A stretch of 64,000 bases of DNA. It comes from Gammaproteobacteria bacterium (lineage in GTDB: Bacteria > Pseudomonadota > Gammaproteobacteria > Pseudomonadales > Azotimanducaceae). The stretch is from positions 902,627 to 966,626 of the forward strand of contig VXNM01000010.1 in assembly GCA_009840545.1 (NCBI GenBank), read 5' to 3'. The notes beneath the pieces were generated by a model, which did not search any database, had not been told where the DNA came from, and saw nothing but the letters and a program-made list of their open reading frames with translations. The translations under genes were made by a program, and so were the position numbers. Positions 1-12,749 of the stretch are shown piece after piece; position 1 is the stretch's first letter; every line of letters begins with the position of its first letter.

Positions 1-87
1 CCTCAATTAACTCCAACAGGCGATGGAACCGAGCCCAAGTTTCAAGTGTACCGTTCTGTAGTGCGTCAGTGACACACTAGAGAATGG

Positions 88-124
88 CAAACAAAAGGCG
101 CGTCTCGTATAAGCCCGGGACGCG
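88..124 (-). terminator. Rho-independent terminator of katG
   Basis: Just past the katG stop there is an inverted repeat of about 9 bp (arms 99-107 and 116-124, one G-U pair) with an 8-nt loop. Read on the minus strand it is followed by CCTTTTGTTTG, the usual T-rich tail. Position and polarity fit termination of katG. Confidence 0.6.
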
Positions 125-140
125 GAGTGTCGTAATGAGA

Positions 141-2742
<2,602 letters not shown>

Positions 2743-3825
2743 TTAGGTGAGCTCTTGTAGTTTGTCCGCCAAGCGCTCTTGACCATAGAATCGCGCCCAA
2801 CTTGCAGGAGTACCCCTATAGAGATCATCTCTAGCACAGGGATCAGCTCCCGATGCTCTCAGTCGTTCGATAATTTCTAGCGACCCATCGGCGGCTGCGA
2901 GATGAAACGCCGTTACGCCCTTCGCATGACCTCCGAGCCATCCAGTTCCGTTGGGGTCAGCTCCCTGTTCAAGTAGCCAGTCGACCATTTCGACTCGATT
3001 GCGGAACGTTGCTCTGAGCAAAGGAGTGGTTTCGTAGACTCTTCCATCGATCCTCGCTCCTCTCGCCACCAAAGCTTCAGCAGCCGCTAGGTGCCCATTG
3101 GTCGCTGCCAGAATCAACGCCTCGTCCAAAGCCTCCTGGTCGGTATCGCCTGTTGCCCAGGGAAACCAGCCGTAGTTCGGGCGGTAATACGCACGGTGGG
3201 CTTTGGCGGACGGCTTCAGCGCACCATTGGAATCGAAGAAAGCGCTTATCGCTTCGATATCGTTTAGACCCGCGGCGACACGTAGGTTATTAGGCGAGCG
3301 ATTTTGTTCACCGATGACACCAGCGACGTCAGGCCAACCCCATATGATCGCGTGCACAAGAGCAGTGCCTCCAGGCAACATGGTTTCGATAGTTGGATCT
3401 GCACCACGCTCTATCAAAAGTCTCGCCATCGTGGCCGAACCAACGCTATGTAGAGCAGACTTTTGGGTTGATGCAACCGCGTTGACCAAATTTGGCTCAG
3501 CATCCAAGTGACTAGCTACCGCATCTAGATCACCACCTTCCACCTTGTGGAAGAAGTCGATCGAGCGCTCGTAAGATTTCCCTGACTGCAGTTCGCGCAG
3601 TTTCAGTTCCATGGATTGCCAATTGTCGAACCCATGCTCGATTGCACTGACTTCTAGCGCGTCGATGAGCGTCACGTTATCAAGCTTCGCGTTCTTGAAA
3701 CGAGGAACTCGGACGAACCTTCCACGGGCTTCCGCAAGACCCTCTGTCGCGTCCTTTGCAAGCATGGCCAGATACGGAGTATGAAATCCGATCTCGTCGC
3801 TGTAGAGACGTAGTAATGTCGTCAT
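2743..3825 (-). CDS. Ankyrin-repeat protein
   Basis: A 360-residue protein with no signal peptide or membrane segment, so probably cytosolic. The N-terminal ~100 residues match no family I recognise; the rest is made of ankyrin repeats, with motif remnants such as ALHSVG, MARLLIERGADP, ALILAATNGHLAAAEALVARGA, VDWLLEQGADPNG and TAFHLAAADGSLEII. Ankyrin repeats are protein-binding scaffolds; the partner cannot be read from sequence. I chose ATG 3825 because a GAGGA site lies upstream; a longer form starting at 3849 is possible. The start overlaps the stop of a small upstream reading frame as ATGA. Bacterial ankyrin genes often sit beside catalases, as here with katG, but a link is inference. 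Confidence 0.85.
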   Translation of the reverse strand: MTTLLRLYSDEIGFHTPYLAMLAKDATEGLAEARGRFVRVPRFKNAKLDNVTLIDALEVSAIEHGFDNWQSMELKLRELQSGKSYERSIDFFHKVEGGDLDAVASHLDAEPNLVNAVASTQKSALHSVGSATMARLLIERGADPTIETMLPGGTALVHAIIWGWPDVAGVIGEQNRSPNNLRVAAGLNDIEAISAFFDSNGALKPSAKAHRAYYRPNYGWFPWATGDTDQEALDEALILAATNGHLAAAEALVARGARIDGRVYETTPLLRATFRNRVEMVDWLLEQGADPNGTGWLGGHAKGVTAFHLAAADGSLEIIERLRASGADPCARDDLYRGTPASWARFYGQERLADKLQELT

Positions 3826-4106
3826 CTTTCCAATTCCTCGCGATCGCAATCATACTTGGCAAGGACAATCGTTAGAAACATCGATCTCCACTCTTTAGGT
3901 CGATCGATAGAATGCACAGCAGGATGGCCCCGAAACGTCGCCGACGTTTTTGTGATCAATGAGAGTCTCCAAGGCAGAACAGATGTCTTGAAGTACTCCA
4001 CTTCGTGGTCGAGACGGCATTGACCTGCCATTCTCCAACTTCTGTATATCGGCCTAAGGACTCCATAAGCGCCGCTATCTAGATTCTCACTTCTAAGCAA
4101 GTTCAA
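3822..4106 (-). CDS. Possible small ORF coupled to the ankyrin gene
   Basis: A 94-codon frame (TTG start, or an internal ATG for about 69 residues) that ends exactly in an ATGA overlap with the ankyrin gene. That arrangement is typical of translationally coupled pairs. Against it: no family is recognised, there is no clear ribosome site, and it occupies what would otherwise be the promoter region between the ankyrin gene and the divergent MATE gene. It may simply be leader sequence. Confidence 0.22.
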   Translation of the reverse strand: MNLLRSENLDSGAYGVLRPIYRSWRMAGQCRLDHEVEYFKTSVLPWRLSLITKTSATFRGHPAVHSIDRPKEWRSMFLTIVLAKYDCDREELER

Positions 4107-5473
4107 TGAAGCGTACGGTGTTTATCTACCTTCGCGAGGCGAAGTTCCTGTCGGTTCTCGCCGCACCGCTGATGGTGGCTCAGGTCTCCCAAATGGGAAT
4201 GTCCGTAATAGACGTGGTCATGGCGGGTCGATACGGAGCCGTAGACCTGGCCGGAGTGGGTCTGGGCGCTAGCGTTTATTGGCCAACCATGCTGCTGCTT
4301 ACAGGTACTCTACTTGCGGTTACTCCGACAATCGCTCAGCTCTATGGAGCTGGACGAGTATCGGAAACTGGCGCGGTAGCCAGACAAGCCATGATGTTGG
4401 GTCTGGTACTGGGGACGATTGTGTTTTGGGTCCTACAAAACATGGAGCCCGTATATCGGTTCTTGGAAGTCGATCCTGAGGCCATACCGATTTCGGTCGG
4501 GTTTCTCCGAGCACAAAGCTACGGTATCTATGGGATGCTGGGTTACCTCGTCTTGAGGAATCTCACAGAAGGACTTGGGTTGACTGTACCCACGATGGTG
4601 ATTGTGCTTTGCGCGTTCGCCTTCAAGATTCCCCTAACTTACTTCTTTGTTTTTGGTGTCGGAGATTTTGAAGGTCTTGGCGGAGTCGGTTGCGGTTGGT
4701 CCACTGCGGTCACTATGTGGATGCAACTGCTCGGCGCAATTGTGGCCGTCAAAGTGACGAGAGCTTCTAGGTCGGGTGTCTTTCGCGGAATTGAATGGCC
4801 CAATTTCACAGTCTTGAGCCGATTGGTTCGACTTGGGCTGCCTATGGGCGGAACTATCTTCATCGAGGTTTCGTTCTTCTCGTGTATCACGCTGTTCATC
4901 GGTCGCCTAGGCGTTGAAGCAATCGCTGCTCACCAAATTGCGATGAGTGTCGGAAGCATCGGTTTCATGATTCCACTAGCCCTAAGTCTCGCAACAACCA
5001 TTCGTGTTGGAGCTTCCGTAGGAGCTTCGAATTTTCGCGTCGCCCGGCGTACGGTCGCAGTTTCCATTGGAATATCTCTTCTCGTTGGCGTTTGCATTGC
5101 TATTGTGTTGCTTGTGGGTCGTGATTCCATCGTTTCTCTTTACAGCGAAGATCTGGGTGTACTCGAGCTGGCATCCTTCTTGTTGTTAATGTGCGCTGTC
5201 TTTCAGCTATTCGATGCAAGCCAGGTAACTGCCATCGGTTCGTTACGGGGATTTAAGGATGCAATGGTGCCTTTGTGTCTAGTGACGCTTTCGTATTGGC
5301 TTATTGGCATGCCCCTGGGCGCATTTCTTGCATATGGAGCTTTCACCTTCGTTGGCGTGGGAGTGGTCGGATTTTGGTGGGGTCTTGTTGTCGGTCTTGC
5401 TTGCGCTTCCATACTGCTGATTTTTCGAGTTCGTTGGATTACCAAACATGCTCCCCTTAGGCAGCAGGTATGA
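4106..5473 (+). CDS. MATE-family multidrug/Na+ antiporter
   Basis: A 455-residue integral inner-membrane protein with about 12 hydrophobic segments in two homologous halves, the normal length and topology of the NorM branch of MATE exporters, which use a Na+ or H+ gradient to expel cationic drugs and metabolites. The N-terminal half carries the family-typical PLMVAQVSQMGMSVIDVVMAGR. The substrate cannot be assigned. No regulator is adjacent, the start has no strong ribosome site, and about 190 nt separate it from the next operon. Confidence 0.92.
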   Translation: MKRTVFIYLREAKFLSVLAAPLMVAQVSQMGMSVIDVVMAGRYGAVDLAGVGLGASVYWPTMLLLTGTLLAVTPTIAQLYGAGRVSETGAVARQAMMLGLVLGTIVFWVLQNMEPVYRFLEVDPEAIPISVGFLRAQSYGIYGMLGYLVLRNLTEGLGLTVPTMVIVLCAFAFKIPLTYFFVFGVGDFEGLGGVGCGWSTAVTMWMQLLGAIVAVKVTRASRSGVFRGIEWPNFTVLSRLVRLGLPMGGTIFIEVSFFSCITLFIGRLGVEAIAAHQIAMSVGSIGFMIPLALSLATTIRVGASVGASNFRVARRTVAVSIGISLLVGVCIAIVLLVGRDSIVSLYSEDLGVLELASFLLLMCAVFQLFDASQVTAIGSLRGFKDAMVPLCLVTLSYWLIGMPLGAFLAYGAFTFVGVGVVGFWWGLVVGLACASILLIFRVRWITKHAPLRQQV

Positions 5474-5660
5474 GACATGCTGTATGAAACTCTGTTCAGA
5501 CTACTGTACTTATGTATAATATTTAGCTGCGCTTCGTTGCAATAATAGCGAGCGTCGCCAGATCAAACCCCACCTCCCGAAATTGAAAGAAGCTATGTGT
5601 TAGTGTGTGGTTATACTAGGCGGAGACTTAGCCTTCGGCGCATAAGAAGCGTATACAATC

Positions 5661-6152
5661 TTGTTGTTCATTCAGGAACTTGCAGAGAAAACGTTGTTTC
5701 CTAGACGTTACAGGTTTGACCTCTTGGCGCACCTTGCGGAATGCGACGCGAACTACATGCGCCTGTGCAGACTTATGCAGGATCTTAATTCTGGAGAGTT
5801 TCGAGAAGTGTCAGTACTCGTTAGCTCTGTAAGCGAATCAATTCGGTTCGTTATTTCAGAAAGTTCCCGCTACACCACGACGATCACAATTGCCCAACGA
5901 ATGCCAGCAGGAATACGAGACTTGATGCTTGTCGTAAGGGCATATCACGACGTGCAGTGCGCAGAGGTAATAAGCTTTCAGGGACAGCGGCAGTTCGCTG
6001 AGAAATTGGTGTATCCCAAGGACAAAATGCGTGCTCCAGACGAGAAGGCGCAAGTCAATCGCCTCTTGGGAGAACTCTTGACTCTTTGTCTCAAGAAGGG
6101 TCGCACCTCGCGATCCAAGCAAGACAAGAAAGAATTGCCGTTCATCAACTGA
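5661..6152 (+). CDS. yqiB: DUF1249 family protein (YqiB)
   Basis: A 163-residue protein matching the gammaproteobacterial YqiB/DUF1249 family by the segment YMRLCRLMQDL, the mid region RMPAGIRDLMLVVRAYHDVQCAEVI (short parts only are diagnostic) and the C-terminal KAQVNRLLGELL. Function is not established. In enterobacteria yqiB precedes cpdA, yqiA and parE, and the same order minus yqiA is kept here, which supports the call. The start is a TTG (5661 or 5664) since no ATG fits. Confidence 0.88.
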   Translation: MLFIQELAEKTLFPRRYRFDLLAHLAECDANYMRLCRLMQDLNSGEFREVSVLVSSVSESIRFVISESSRYTTTITIAQRMPAGIRDLMLVVRAYHDVQCAEVISFQGQRQFAEKLVYPKDKMRAPDEKAQVNRLLGELLTLCLKKGRTSRSKQDKKELPFIN

Positions 6153-6203
6153 ACGGTCTACAACCACGAGCCATGGATTCGGCATCAAACTCAAAAGGAC
6201 ATC

Positions 6204-6935
6204 ATGAGTAGTTTGCTCCTGCTGCAAGTTACTGATACGCATTTGTTTGCAGACGCTTCGGTAGTCAAGAACGACATTTACCCTACTAGTTCATTAGAGT
6301 CGGTGTTAGAAATGGCGTTGAAAGACCGAACTCCGGATCTTGTCCTAGCTACAGGAGATTTGGCGCAGGAACCGATTCCGGAAACCTACTCAATATTTGT
6401 TGAACTTGTGCGAGAGCACTATGGCGGGCCAATCTTGGCGGTTCCTGGCAACCACGATATTGGCGAGGCTATGAGAAAGGTGTTCCCGACAAAGTGTATT
6501 GCAATGGATCCATGGAGTATTGTCACTTTGGATACACATGTGGATCATGAGGTTGCCGGAATTGTCAGTTCCAAAGACCTCGAAGCACTCTCAGCGCAGC
6601 TTCAAGAGGATCACGACCACTTGTTGGTTGTGGGACATCACCCTCTAACCGACATCGGGTGCACGTGGCTCGATGCTCATCGCGTGCAAAACGGAGAAGC
6701 TGTCGTCGGGTTACTCGAAAGCTGTCCTGCTTCGAGGGCATACGTGTGCGGACACATTCACCAGGAATACGACCGAACTCACAATGGAATTCGGTATTTG
6801 GCAACTCCGTCTACATGCTGGCAATTCGCTCCGGACTCCGATTCTTTCGGATTCGACGACTCTCCGCCAGGTTGGAGATGGCTCGAGTTGCAAGACGACG
6901 GAACTATTCACACGGAAGTGTGCAGGCTCGATTGA
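6204..6935 (+). CDS. cpdA: 3',5'-cyclic-AMP phosphodiesterase CpdA
   Basis: A 243-residue calcineurin-like metallophosphoesterase. The metal-binding motifs are in order: D-x-H in TDTHLF, GD in ATGDLAQ, the GNHD motif in VPGNHDIG, the late histidine in GHHPL, and GHIH in CGHIHQE. CpdA hydrolyses cAMP and lowers CRP activity. The ATG follows an AAGGA site. The end overlaps the zone of the parE start, and the yqiB-cpdA-parE order is the standard gammaproteobacterial one. Confidence 0.95.
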   Translation: MSSLLLLQVTDTHLFADASVVKNDIYPTSSLESVLEMALKDRTPDLVLATGDLAQEPIPETYSIFVELVREHYGGPILAVPGNHDIGEAMRKVFPTKCIAMDPWSIVTLDTHVDHEVAGIVSSKDLEALSAQLQEDHDHLLVVGHHPLTDIGCTWLDAHRVQNGEAVVGLLESCPASRAYVCGHIHQEYDRTHNGIRYLATPSTCWQFAPDSDSFGFDDSPPGWRWLELQDDGTIHTEVCRLD

Positions 6936-6958
6936 GCTTGGATCTTGAGGACGAGAGA

Positions 6959-8917
6959 TTGAAGAAGAAATACACAACTGAATCTATAGTCGTGCTGGAG
7001 GGACTGGATCCCGTTCGGCGACGTCCTGGGATGTACACCGACTTAACGCGGCCAAATCACTTGATTCAAGAGGTCGTGGATAACAGCGTTGACGAAGTGT
7101 TGGAGGGTTTCGGCTCACAGATAGATGTCGAATTGCGGTCCGACGGGACGATATCTGTTGCTGATCGGGGACGAGGAATGCCCGTGGACATTCATCCCGT
7201 TCACCAGATTAGTGGTGTTGAACTCATCATGACCACCCTGCACGCTGGTGCAAAGTTTGACAACGACTCGTATCGATTCGCCGGAGGATTGCACGGGGTC
7301 GGCGTATCGGTTGTAAACGCGCTCTCGCTATGGCTTGAGGTGGAAGTACGTCAAAACGGCAATGTCTATTTCCAACGATTTGAGAACGGCACGAGTTGCG
7401 GTCCTCTGGCGATTACATCTTCGGTTGGTAAGAAGACGTCCGGCACAACAATCACATTTCTCCCCGACGCAAGTTTCTTCGATTCGGGTCAAGTATCCGT
7501 AGCTCGACTGCGTCATGTACTTCGCGCCAAAGCCATTCTTTGTAGTGGCTTGAAAATGAATCTGGTCATGACTGATGGTGATGGAAAGAAGCAGGAAGAG
7601 AGCTGGATCTACGAGAATGGATTAGCTGGTTATCTCTCCGAAAACATCACGGGTGAACGTACACCCTTCGATCCATTCAGACACCAAGCTTCGGGCGAGC
7701 ACGAATCAGTTGAATGGGCGGCAACGTGGACGAGAGAAACCGACGAGCAAAGGATTGAGAGTTATGTCAACCTCATTCCGACTCCGCAAGGAGGAACGCA
7801 CATCAATGGGCTTCGAGCTGGACTCACAGACGCCATGCGAGAATTCTGCGACTTTAGAAAGTTGCTTCCACGCGGGGTCAAGCTCACTGCGGACGATGTG
7901 CTGGAAAAGTGTTCATTCATTTTGTCGGCCAAACTGGAGGACCCTCAGTTCAGCGGGCAAACCAAGGAAAGACTCTCTTCTCGTGAGGCAACTCCATTTA
8001 TAGGGGGAGTTGCGAAGGCAGCGTTCAGTTTGTGGCTCAACGAGCATCCTCACGAAGGCGAAGTCATCGCGGAACTTGCAATTGATTCCGCTCAAAGGCG
8101 TTTGCAGGCTAGCAAGAAAATTAAGCGGAAAACATTGGTATCTGGACCGGCTCTACCGGGGAAACTAGCTGACTGTACTTCGCAGGAAGCGGAACGATCA
8201 GAACTCTTTCTGGTGGAAGGAGATTCCGCGGGAGGCTCCGCAAAGCAAGCAAGAGATCGTGACTTTCAGGCCGTACTACCGCTCAGAGGAAAGATCCTTA
8301 ATACTTGGGAAGTTGATACGGGATCCGTTTTGGCATCGCAGACTGTCATGGACATTGCACATGCGATTGCCGTTGAGCCAGGAAGTCCAGACCTTAGCAA
8401 ATTGCGCTACCACAAGATATGCATCTTGGCGGATGCAGACTCGGATGGCGCACACATTGCGACGCTCCTGTGTGCACTATTTCTTCGACATTTTCCTTAT
8501 CTAGTCGATGCGGGGTTCGTGTATGTGGCCATGCCTCCGCTATATCGAATAGATGTTGGCAAGAAGGTCTTCTACGCTATCGATGACGCAGAGAGGCAGG
8601 GCGTATTAGATCGTTTGGTTGCGGAAAACTCGAGGGCAACGCCTATGGTCCAGAGATTCAAGGGCCTCGGTGAGATGGATCCGTTGCAGTTGCGTGAAAC
8701 GACGATGGCTCCTGCGACAAGAAAGCTCGTCCGCCTCTTCATTCGCGGAGAGGACGAGACACACAAGGTCATGGACATGATGCTTGCAAAGAAGCGCGCT
8801 GCAGATCGAAGACAGTGGTTAGAAGTCAAAGGTGATCAAGCAGAAATCCTCAAAAACGTATCGGGTGCGGAATCTGAGAACTCAAAGCTGTCGGCTAATC
8901 TGGTAAACGGAACGTAG
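6959..8917 (+). CDS. parE: DNA topoisomerase IV subunit B (ParE)
   Basis: ATPase subunit of topoisomerase IV, which decatenates daughter chromosomes. Features in order: GHKL ATPase with [14 protein letters not shown] and [14 protein letters not shown], transducer domain, TOPRIM with [15 protein letters not shown] and DADSDGAH, and the C-terminal GLGEMDP. The frame is open far upstream into cpdA, but the homologous start is the TTG at 6959: it gives [19 protein letters not shown], which lines up residue for residue with the E. coli N-terminus and has a GAGG site 8 nt before it. This gives 652 residues. It lies 23 nt after cpdA and one base before parC. Confidence 0.97.
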   Translation: MKKKYTTESIVVLEGLDPVRRRPGMYTDLTRPNHLIQEVVDNSVDEVLEGFGSQIDVELRSDGTISVADRGRGMPVDIHPVHQISGVELIMTTLHAGAKFDNDSYRFAGGLHGVGVSVVNALSLWLEVEVRQNGNVYFQRFENGTSCGPLAITSSVGKKTSGTTITFLPDASFFDSGQVSVARLRHVLRAKAILCSGLKMNLVMTDGDGKKQEESWIYENGLAGYLSENITGERTPFDPFRHQASGEHESVEWAATWTRETDEQRIESYVNLIPTPQGGTHINGLRAGLTDAMREFCDFRKLLPRGVKLTADDVLEKCSFILSAKLEDPQFSGQTKERLSSREATPFIGGVAKAAFSLWLNEHPHEGEVIAELAIDSAQRRLQASKKIKRKTLVSGPALPGKLADCTSQEAERSELFLVEGDSAGGSAKQARDRDFQAVLPLRGKILNTWEVDTGSVLASQTVMDIAHAIAVEPGSPDLSKLRYHKICILADADSDGAHIATLLCALFLRHFPYLVDAGFVYVAMPPLYRIDVGKKVFYAIDDAERQGVLDRLVAENSRATPMVQRFKGLGEMDPLQLRETTMAPATRKLVRLFIRGEDETHKVMDMMLAKKRAADRRQWLEVKGDQAEILKNVSGAESENSKLSANLVNGT

Positions 8918-8918
8918 A

Positions 8919-11147
8919 GTGGGACTAGATCTGTTCGACGAAGAGGCTATTGCTCTCGACGAATATACCGAGAGGGCGTACCTCGACTACTCAATGTACG
9001 TCATAAATGATCGGGCTTTACCGTTCGTTGGCGACGGACTCAAACCAGTTCAACGCCGAATCATCTATGCGATGCAGCAATTGGGCATCACGCATCAAGC
9101 AAAACACGCAAAGTCCGCTCGAACAGTTGGAGATGTGATCGGCAAGTTCCATCCACATGGAGAAGCTGCATCCTACGAGTCCATGGTTCTAATGGCTCAG
9201 CCGTTTTCTTTCCGGTATCCCTTGGTTGATGGTCAGGGAAACTGGGGAGCCCCCGACGAACCGAAGTCTTTCGCGGCACAACGCTACACCGAAGCGAGAC
9301 TAACTCGAGAAGCCTCGTTGCTCTACGCAGAGCTTGGTCAAGGTACCGTCGACTTCGTGCCAAATTTTGATGCGACATTGACGGAACCCGTATTCCTGCC
9401 TGCCAAAGTGCCCTTCCTACTACTAAATGGGAGTACAGGTATCGCGGTGGGTATGGCCACGGATGTACTACCACACAACCTCGGCGAAATTGCTCAAGCA
9501 TGCATCCAGTTGCTGCGTGCGCCACGCACAGCAATCGAAGACTTGATGACTATTGTTTTGGGACCCGACTTTCCAACAGGCGGAGAGATCACTTCGTCAA
9601 GAGAGGAGATTCTTAGCGCATACAAGACTGGACGCGGAGTCATTAGGTGCAGAGCACGCTTTGAGCGAGAGAACGGCGAAATTGTCGTCTCCGAACTACC
9701 TTTTCAGAGTTCACCGTCACGAGTCTTAGAACAAATCGCGCAACAGATGACCGCAAAGAAACTCCCGATGTTGGTGGACTTGCGTGACGAATCAGATCAC
9801 GAAAATCCCATCAGGCTAATCTTGGTTCCGCGCTCATCGCGAGTGGACGTCGATCGTCTGATGAGTCATTTGTTCGCCACGACCGACCTTGAGAAGAGCT
9901 ACCGAATCAATTTCAACGTGATTGGGTTAGATCGCCGTCCCAAGGTCATGTCTCTAGCAGAGTTGCTGAATCAATGGTTGCGATTTCGAAAACTAACGGT
10001 CCGACGCCGGACGGAGCATCGAATCGAACAGATAGTCCGCCGACTGGAAATAATCGAAGGACTGCTCGTTGCACACCTGAATATCGATGAAGTTATCAAG
10101 ATAGTTCGCGAGGAAGAAGATCCAAAATCAAAACTTATGAGTCGCTTTGGACTGACTGATCTGCAAGCAACCTCCATCTTGGATCTTCGTGTGCGTCAGC
10201 TAACTCGACTCGAACACGAGAAACTTGAGACAGAACGAGTTACGTTGCTCGAAGAGCGGGACGAACTAACCAAGATCCTCAATTCAAACCAACGAATGAG
10301 TACGTTGATCAGGAAAGAGCTTGAATCGATCGTTGATGAGTACGGGGATCCGCGACGCACGGTAATCATGGAACAGGCAATCGAAGCTTCAGCCTTCAGT
10401 GCAAATGAACTGGTGCCTAACGAACCCGTTACGATTGTTCTCTCGCAAAAGGGTTGGATAAGGTCAGCTAAAGGACATGAGATCGACCCGTTCTCACTGA
10501 GCTATCGAGAGGGCGACGGATTTCTCTGCAAGGTTAGGGCTAGGACCAATGACCAGTGCGTCTTGTTCGACTCCACCGGACGTATGTACTCATTACCGGT
10601 ACTAAGTTTGCCTTCCGCTCGCGGACAAGGGGAACCTTTGACGAGCATACTTGCTCCGCCTCCCAACTCCAGGTTTGTTGGAATTGCATGTACGGGCGAC
10701 GCCAAGCTGATTGTTGCCAGCAATATGGGAAAGGGATTCACGATGTCATTGCCGAAGAACCCCGTGAAAGTGAAGGCTGGGAAGGCAGTAGTCGTGCTGC
10801 AGGATGGGAGTGAACTTCTGCCACCTTCGTCCGTTCCGGAGGATGGTTGCGTAGTTTTGGTTTCCAACAAGGGTCGAATTCTGGTTGTCGACAGCGAATC
10901 TGTTCCGTTTCGCTCCCGTGGAATGGGAGTTGGCTTGATTGGGCTCACTGCTCGCGCACAGTCAGAGCCAGACAAACTAGCTCATGTGGTAGGTATTGGC
11001 CCGAATGACTCAGTGGAAATTACGTCTGGAAGGAGAACAATGACGTTGACTCCCAAGAAACTCCAAGAGTATGTAGGTCGTCGTGCTAACCGTGGCCGAT
11101 TACTTCCTAGGGGTTATACGAACGTATCCAGCATTCGCGTTGCGTAA
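8919..11147 (+). CDS. parC: DNA topoisomerase IV subunit A (ParC)
   Basis: Breakage-reunion subunit of topoisomerase IV, 742 residues, GTG start one base after the parE stop. The catalytic tyrosine is Y123 in [10 protein letters not shown], with the winged-helix motif [16 protein letters not shown] before it and a C-terminal beta-pinwheel after about residue 490. The quinolone-resistance region reads [15 protein letters not shown]: the residue equivalent to E. coli Ser80 is Ala83, while the acidic residue four positions on is kept (E87). A hairpin follows the stop. Confidence 0.97.
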   Translation: MGLDLFDEEAIALDEYTERAYLDYSMYVINDRALPFVGDGLKPVQRRIIYAMQQLGITHQAKHAKSARTVGDVIGKFHPHGEAASYESMVLMAQPFSFRYPLVDGQGNWGAPDEPKSFAAQRYTEARLTREASLLYAELGQGTVDFVPNFDATLTEPVFLPAKVPFLLLNGSTGIAVGMATDVLPHNLGEIAQACIQLLRAPRTAIEDLMTIVLGPDFPTGGEITSSREEILSAYKTGRGVIRCRARFERENGEIVVSELPFQSSPSRVLEQIAQQMTAKKLPMLVDLRDESDHENPIRLILVPRSSRVDVDRLMSHLFATTDLEKSYRINFNVIGLDRRPKVMSLAELLNQWLRFRKLTVRRRTEHRIEQIVRRLEIIEGLLVAHLNIDEVIKIVREEEDPKSKLMSRFGLTDLQATSILDLRVRQLTRLEHEKLETERVTLLEERDELTKILNSNQRMSTLIRKELESIVDEYGDPRRTVIMEQAIEASAFSANELVPNEPVTIVLSQKGWIRSAKGHEIDPFSLSYREGDGFLCKVRARTNDQCVLFDSTGRMYSLPVLSLPSARGQGEPLTSILAPPPNSRFVGIACTGDAKLIVASNMGKGFTMSLPKNPVKVKAGKAVVVLQDGSELLPPSSVPEDGCVVLVSNKGRILVVDSESVPFRSRGMGVGLIGLTARAQSEPDKLAHVVGIGPNDSVEITSGRRTMTLTPKKLQEYVGRRANRGRLLPRGYTNVSSIRVA

Positions 11148-11191
11148 TTTGAAGAGCAAATTGATTCTTGATGGGAGGTCCTACACTCCAC

Positions 11192-11217
11192 GTGTCGCTT
11201 AATACCTTAAGTGACAT
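11192..11217. terminator. Hairpin between convergent parC and methyltransferase genes
   Basis: An inverted repeat of about 11 bp including two G-U pairs (arms 11192-11202 and 11207-11217, loop TACC) sits midway between two convergent genes. No strong T-run follows on either strand, so it may be a weak bidirectional terminator. Confidence 0.4.
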
Positions 11218-11289
11218 TGCTTGGCGTATGGCATCCGATCAGCTACAACTGCACTGACAAGCCTTCTATAGATTCAACTTCGATCTACG

Positions 11290-12318
11290 TTACTGCGGCT
11301 TGCGTGCGAGGAAGCAGTACAGAGGAGTAAACAGACCACTTTCCCCACCAGCCACATATGCTTCTGCTGTCTCATCTAGAAATCGGACAACTTCAGCTGA
11401 ACCCCTCGGAAACTGCTTGAATACTTCAGCAAGTTTTAATCCTGCAAAGATTGCCTTTCGACCTAACGGAACTCTACGCAAGAAGCTACCCAGCGTTCCT
11501 TGACGATTCTGCATGGGCTGATACCACGGTGTGGATGGCTCTTCCTGTTGGTCACGATCCATACCCTCGATAACTTCGAATCCAGCAGACTCGAGAGCTT
11601 GATTGACTTCCCCAAAGCTAACGATGTCCTTGAGAGCAATGCCCTTCATGAGGGCACGCTTGATCGCGATGTGTTGGGTGTCCTTGGGATCGAAGATATC
11701 GGTCATGCACATCTCCTGTCCCCAGAAGAGAGCCCCTGGTTTGAGGACACGAAATATCTCTTTGTAGGCTTGAAGTCTATCGGGTGCGTGGCATGTTGAC
11801 TCGATAGCATAGCCTCGGTCGAAAGTACTGTCGTTGATGTGGCTCATGTCCATGAAACTGCACTGCTGGAAGTCCACTTTGTCGTCGAGCCCTGCCTCTG
11901 CAATTAGCCTCTTGGCTCTCTCCAGTTGAAGTTCGTTTATGTTGATGCCAACCATCCGAACTCCGCTTTCCCGTACAACACGACGCATGGGACCACCGAT
12001 CCCGCACCCAATGTCTGCGACAAACATGTCCTCTTGCAGTTCCAATTTGGAAATCATCAAACGCTGGTGCCGGATCTTGGATTCTTCCAAGCTTTCGTGT
12101 GGCGTTAGTGGGGCGAAGTGCAATGATTCTCCCCACCCTAACACCATGAGTCCAGTGCTTACGTCGTAATAGCGATCTACTGTTTGGGCATGGTCATGCG
12201 TATCCGTGTCGCTGGACTGGGATGTCGACTTGCTACTCGAATCCTCAAAGTCTCTCATGCGACGGTGGACTTCTCCCTCCCGAAACGCCTCCTTTAGTTC
12301 TGTTAAGAATTTACCCAC
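11290..12318 (-). CDS. Sterol 24-C-methyltransferase-like enzyme
   Basis: A 342-residue SAM-dependent methyltransferase that matches eukaryotic sterol C-24 methyltransferases (SMT/Erg6) over its whole length. Visible: the aromatic region LGWGESLHFAP (60-70), SAM motif I DIGCGIGGP (102-110), the SMT signature YAIESTCHAP (170-179), FRVLKPGALFWGQEMCMTD, and the C-terminal SMT domain with PWYQPM and FTPLYCFLARKP. The first 45 residues are low-complexity Ser/Asp. Family knowledge: these enzymes alkylate C-24 of a sterol side chain. Substrate here is inference, because no sterol cyclase lies in the window. It is on the same strand as the flavin monooxygenase, 431 nt upstream of it, so it probably has its own promoter. 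Other small-molecule methyltransferases share the N-terminal fold, but not the C-terminal SMT domain. Confidence 0.88.
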   Translation of the reverse strand: MGKFLTELKEAFREGEVHRRMRDFEDSSSKSTSQSSDTDTHDHAQTVDRYYDVSTGLMVLGWGESLHFAPLTPHESLEESKIRHQRLMISKLELQEDMFVADIGCGIGGPMRRVVRESGVRMVGININELQLERAKRLIAEAGLDDKVDFQQCSFMDMSHINDSTFDRGYAIESTCHAPDRLQAYKEIFRVLKPGALFWGQEMCMTDIFDPKDTQHIAIKRALMKGIALKDIVSFGEVNQALESAGFEVIEGMDRDQQEEPSTPWYQPMQNRQGTLGSFLRRVPLGRKAIFAGLKLAEVFKQFPRGSAEVVRFLDETAEAYVAGGESGLFTPLYCFLARKPQ

Positions 12319-12749
12319 TCTTCTACCTCTATCCAGCCTCTTTTCTTTGATCGCAGGGAGTTCAGGTTAGTCGATGGCCTCCACGTTTTGTCGTGTAGCA
12401 CTATCGACCAGAATTAAATGAAATTACCAAGTTGCTAGTGCTTTTGCCAGCGTAATTCGATCCCGTAGTATCAATGTACTAGCAGTCTGGACGTTCAATA
12501 GCACACTATGGTACTTAGCAGAATCAAAAGTTTGGGGATCGTTGACAGATTCACACTTCGTCGTCGCTCTTCAATCGGATTCCTTGTTACTGCACTCTCA
12601 ATGTCTGTCACTGACGTGCCCCTCTCTCGTCTGGCGGGAACCTCCGATGTTTAGCAGATTCTCTCTTCATGTTTGAGGAAATTGGATTGTGACGGCTCAG
12701 GCTGTCTTGCTAAACCACAACGCGATTGGTTAGCCAGCCTAAAAGAGTC
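12319..12749. other. Intergenic region in the accessory island
   Basis: 431 nt between two minus-strand genes with no credible reading frame. Near 12711-12738 there is an imperfect inverted repeat (GCTAAACCA ... TGGTTAGC) just past the end of the monooxygenase gene, which could act as its terminator although no T-run follows. The rest probably holds the methyltransferase promoter. Confidence 0.5.

Noticed and set aside
9088-9534. 148-codon minus-strand frame inside parC
   Set aside because: Lies opposite the conserved catalytic core of ParC; composition is that of a shadow frame.
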